From the NCBI RefSeq assembly GCF_015207255.1, contig NZ_JADEXG010000054.1, positions 1 to 37,898 of the forward strand: a DNA stretch of 37,898 bases, written 5' to 3'. The notes beneath the pieces were generated by a model. The model saw only the letters and a program-made list of their open reading frames with translations. It did not search any database and was not told the origin of the DNA. Both the position numbers and the translations under genes were made by a program. Source of the stretch: Vasconcelosia minhoensis LEGE 07310. Lineage in GTDB: Bacteria > Cyanobacteriota > Cyanobacteriia > Phormidesmidales > Phormidesmidaceae. This document shows positions 36,497 to 37,898 of this stretch, in pieces (positions within the stretch are counted from its first letter, which is position 1; every line of letters begins with the position of its first letter).

Positions 36497-37499
36497 CTAA
36501 TCGGAGCAATTGAAGGTTTGCCCAATTCTCTGCCAATTTCCTGACCGCCAGCGCCAAAACAGAAGCGAACTTAATGTCAGAGTAAATAGGATTGCAGCAA
36601 GCCATTCGCCCAAAACACCCCATCCCAGCTGCGGCAAGAAATCGACTAATCCTTCCTCTTGCCCGAACGTCAGGATGTGAGTTAATGGCACAAAACCGAG
36701 CCAGCTAAAGAGAATAGCAAATAGGCTAGGTCGCTTCACATCTCCAGTTCCCTGGAGGCAAAAGGCGCTGCTAATACTCAAAGCATTGAAGACGTTATAA
36801 ACTATCGCCAGCCATAGCAAAGTTTGACTCAATGATGTGACCGCCACAGCCTGCGGATCGGCTGTAGCTATAAAGAGTGGAACGAGCCAATGTCCGTTGA
36901 GAGCTAATAGTGCGCTCACTACGAAGGTATACAAAATACAGAGCGCGATCGCCACATTTCCCAGGCGTTTGGCCCAATACATGTTTCCGGCTCCAATTGA
37001 CTGTCCCACTAGTGTTGTTCCCGCTTGCGCGATCCCCAATGTCGGCATGTATGCTGTTGAAATGAGCATCATAACAATTTGAGTTGCAGCCCCTTCTATC
37101 ACACCTAACTTGACCTGCATGATTTGAAATAACGCCACTCCGGTCAGATCTGAGGTCATTAGAAGCCCAAGAGGAACACCAAGCATGAACAGGTAGCGAA
37201 TCGCGTGCCAGTGGGGCCACCAAACCCGGTGAGACTGAAACTGCTTACAAATTTTACGGTTGAGAAAGATTTTTAGAAGAAGCACCATTCCGATTAGTAG
37301 TGAGAGAGTGGTTGCCCATGCTGCTCCTGTCATACCCCAACCCAGTCGAAACATGAACCATTCATTTAGAACAATATTGACCACCACAATGGCGATTGCA
37401 ACCCATAGTGTAATTACGGGTTTTCCGATACCATTCTCACGGTTCGCTGAAATTATAGGAAAGAAAAGCGAATTGCCATAATGAAGCGTGGAATACCCT
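36497..37499 (-). pseudogene. MATE-family efflux transporter, 5' end lost to an insertion
   Basis: The C-terminal two thirds of a MATE (NorM/DinF-like) exporter. Recognisable blocks are GWGMTGAAWATTLSLLIGM, ATQIVMMLISTAYMPTLGIAQAGTTLVGQSIGAGN and AFCLQGTGDVKRPSLFAI. The first GTG in this frame is at 37387 (about 296 residues). However, MATE-like reading continues upstream of it (GIGKPVITLWVAIAIVV) to about 37499 and meets a stop at 37523-37525. Complete MATE proteins have about 450 residues, so about 120 N-terminal residues with the first helices are missing. The break coincides with the start of insertion-sequence DNA. The remnant is unlikely to make a working transporter. Confidence 0.8.
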
Positions 37500-37650
37500 G
37501 AGGCATAGCACCTATGGCGCAGCTAATCGCTAATGAACGAGTCGATGATATCCCGCTGCTATTGAGTCAGATGGGACAGCTAAAGCTGAGCGAGCTGGCC
37601 GATGAGCACTTCGAGCGCCATGGGAACTGGCAAGGGTTGAGTCTAGGTAA
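37500..37650 (+). mobile_element. Left end of an IS4-superfamily (IS1634-like) insertion sequence
   Basis: From about 37500 the MATE sequence gives way to a transposase start reading rightwards. The exact end and its inverted repeat are not provable without the other end. The element is interrupted at 37651 by a second element. The final 9 bp (37642-37650, TCTAGGTAA) would be that element's target duplication if it is IS903-like. Confidence 0.6.
37514..37650 (+). pseudogene. Transposase N-terminal fragment (IS1634-like)
   Basis: ATG at 37514 begins MAQLIANERVDDIPLLLSQM, followed by LSELADEHFERHGNWQGLSLG. This matches the N-terminus of a transposase group common in cyanobacteria, in which (R)(V/I)DDIPLL and HGNWQGLSLG are conserved. 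The IS1634/IS4 label is from memory. Homology stops after about 46 residues, at the inverted repeat of the next element; the frame then runs through foreign DNA to a TGA at 37685-37687. The catalytic DDE region is absent here, so the gene is broken. Confidence 0.7.
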
Positions 37651-37898
37651 GGCTTTGTTGCACAAATCGTTCGATAGGCAGTTGTGATGAGCAAGAATGA
37701 ATCGATACGGTTGAGATAATAGTCGAAGTAAGGGAGAGCATGAAAAGCCGCTACCGCATCTGCAACTGGTCAGAGTATCATGCCGCCTTGGAGGCCCGAG
37801 GGAGCCTGACCGTTTGGATAGATGAAGGGGTGCTGAGCGCCTGGAAGAACAAGCAAAAGACTGGCAAGCGAGGCGCGTCGAATACCTACAGTGACCTA
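37651..37898 (+). mobile_element. IS5-family (IS903-type) insertion sequence, left part
   Basis: The sequence from 37651 begins GGCTTTGTTGCACAAATCG, a terminal inverted repeat typical of IS5-family elements of the IS903 group. The transposase starts 89 bp inside. The right end lies beyond the window. It is inserted in the transposase gene of the preceding element. Confidence 0.8.
37740..37898 (+). CDS. IS5/IS903-type transposase, N-terminal part
   Basis: ATG at 37740 with AAGGGAG about 6 bp upstream opens a frame that runs off the window after 53 codons. The product starts MKSRYRICNWSEYHAALEAR and continues GSLTVWIDEGVLSAW, then KRGASNTYSDL. The (Y)R(I)xNWxEYxxAL..RGSLTxW pattern is that of DDE transposases of the IS5 family, IS903 group, which move the element by cut-and-paste. 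What is visible is intact; whether the full gene is functional cannot be judged here. Confidence 0.85.
   Translation, partial: MKSRYRICNWSEYHAALEARGSLTVWIDEGVLSAWKNKQKTGKRGASNTYSDL

Noticed and set aside
36497-37387. MATE gene as an intact 296-residue transporter
   Set aside because: MATE-like reading continues upstream of the GTG and is cut by insertion-sequence DNA, and the length is well below the family's usual 450 residues.

Overview
The window comes from a cyanobacterial chromosome. The evidence is a full-length Mg-chelatase H subunit (chlH), several protein families that are largely cyanobacterial (DUF3110, DUF1400 hydrolase, a DUF6439-like protein, CSP41-type epimerase, NblB-like HEAT protein, PATAN-type regulator), and many copies of the HIP1 octamer GCGATCGC (for example at 839, 1689, 5968, 9727 and 10201). 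Base composition is fairly GC-rich. Gene style suggests a filamentous or Leptolyngbya-like lineage rather than marine picocyanobacteria, but the genus is inference.

Layout. 1-6.4 kb: DUF3110 protein (-), then glyS, murD, a cupin protein and a secreted DUF1400 alpha/beta hydrolase (+). 6.4-10.9 kb: a two-component pair (FHA/PAS/GAF histidine kinase overlapping its response regulator) and a hypothetical protein. 10.9-15.5 kb: asnS, a tail-anchored coiled-coil protein, a DUF6439-like protein, an RsbW-like ATPase, a 736-bp gene-free stretch, a HEAT-repeat (NblB-like) protein and a two-CBS protein. 15.8-18.8 kb: dnaK and a CSP41-like epimerase (-). 19.2-24.2 kb: chlH (+), a possible 26-residue membrane peptide, and an atypical SDR (-). 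24.3-26.1 kb: a membrane EAL phosphodiesterase with a degenerate GGDEF domain. 26.2-32.9 kb: a five-gene phototaxis/pilus-type chemosensory operon on the minus strand. 33.2-36.4 kb: a GT39-like membrane glycosyltransferase and a cation/proton antiporter fused to a universal stress domain. 36.5 kb to the end: a MATE transporter gene truncated by an insertion sequence that is itself interrupted by an IS5/IS903-type element.

How the genes work together. The chemosensory operon encodes, in transcription order, a PATAN-REC regulator, a two-domain CheW, a methyl-accepting receptor, a CheA-REC hybrid kinase and a CheB-type receiver without its methylesterase. This matches the Pix/Tax-type systems that control type IV pilus motility in cyanobacteria. 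A c-di-GMP phosphodiesterase converges on it from the other side, separated by a perfect 30-bp palindrome. The chlH upstream region carries an HLR1-like direct repeat (the RpaB site), and a second HLR1-like repeat lies upstream of the CBS gene, which suggests light-stress regulation.

No CRISPR array, rRNA or tRNA gene was recognised. I do not see a wholly new defence or biosynthetic system. The most interesting items are the receiver-only CheB in the chemosensory operon, the HLR1-like sites, the 11-bp tandem repeats ahead of the EAL gene, the small membrane peptide after chlH, and the nested insertion sequences.
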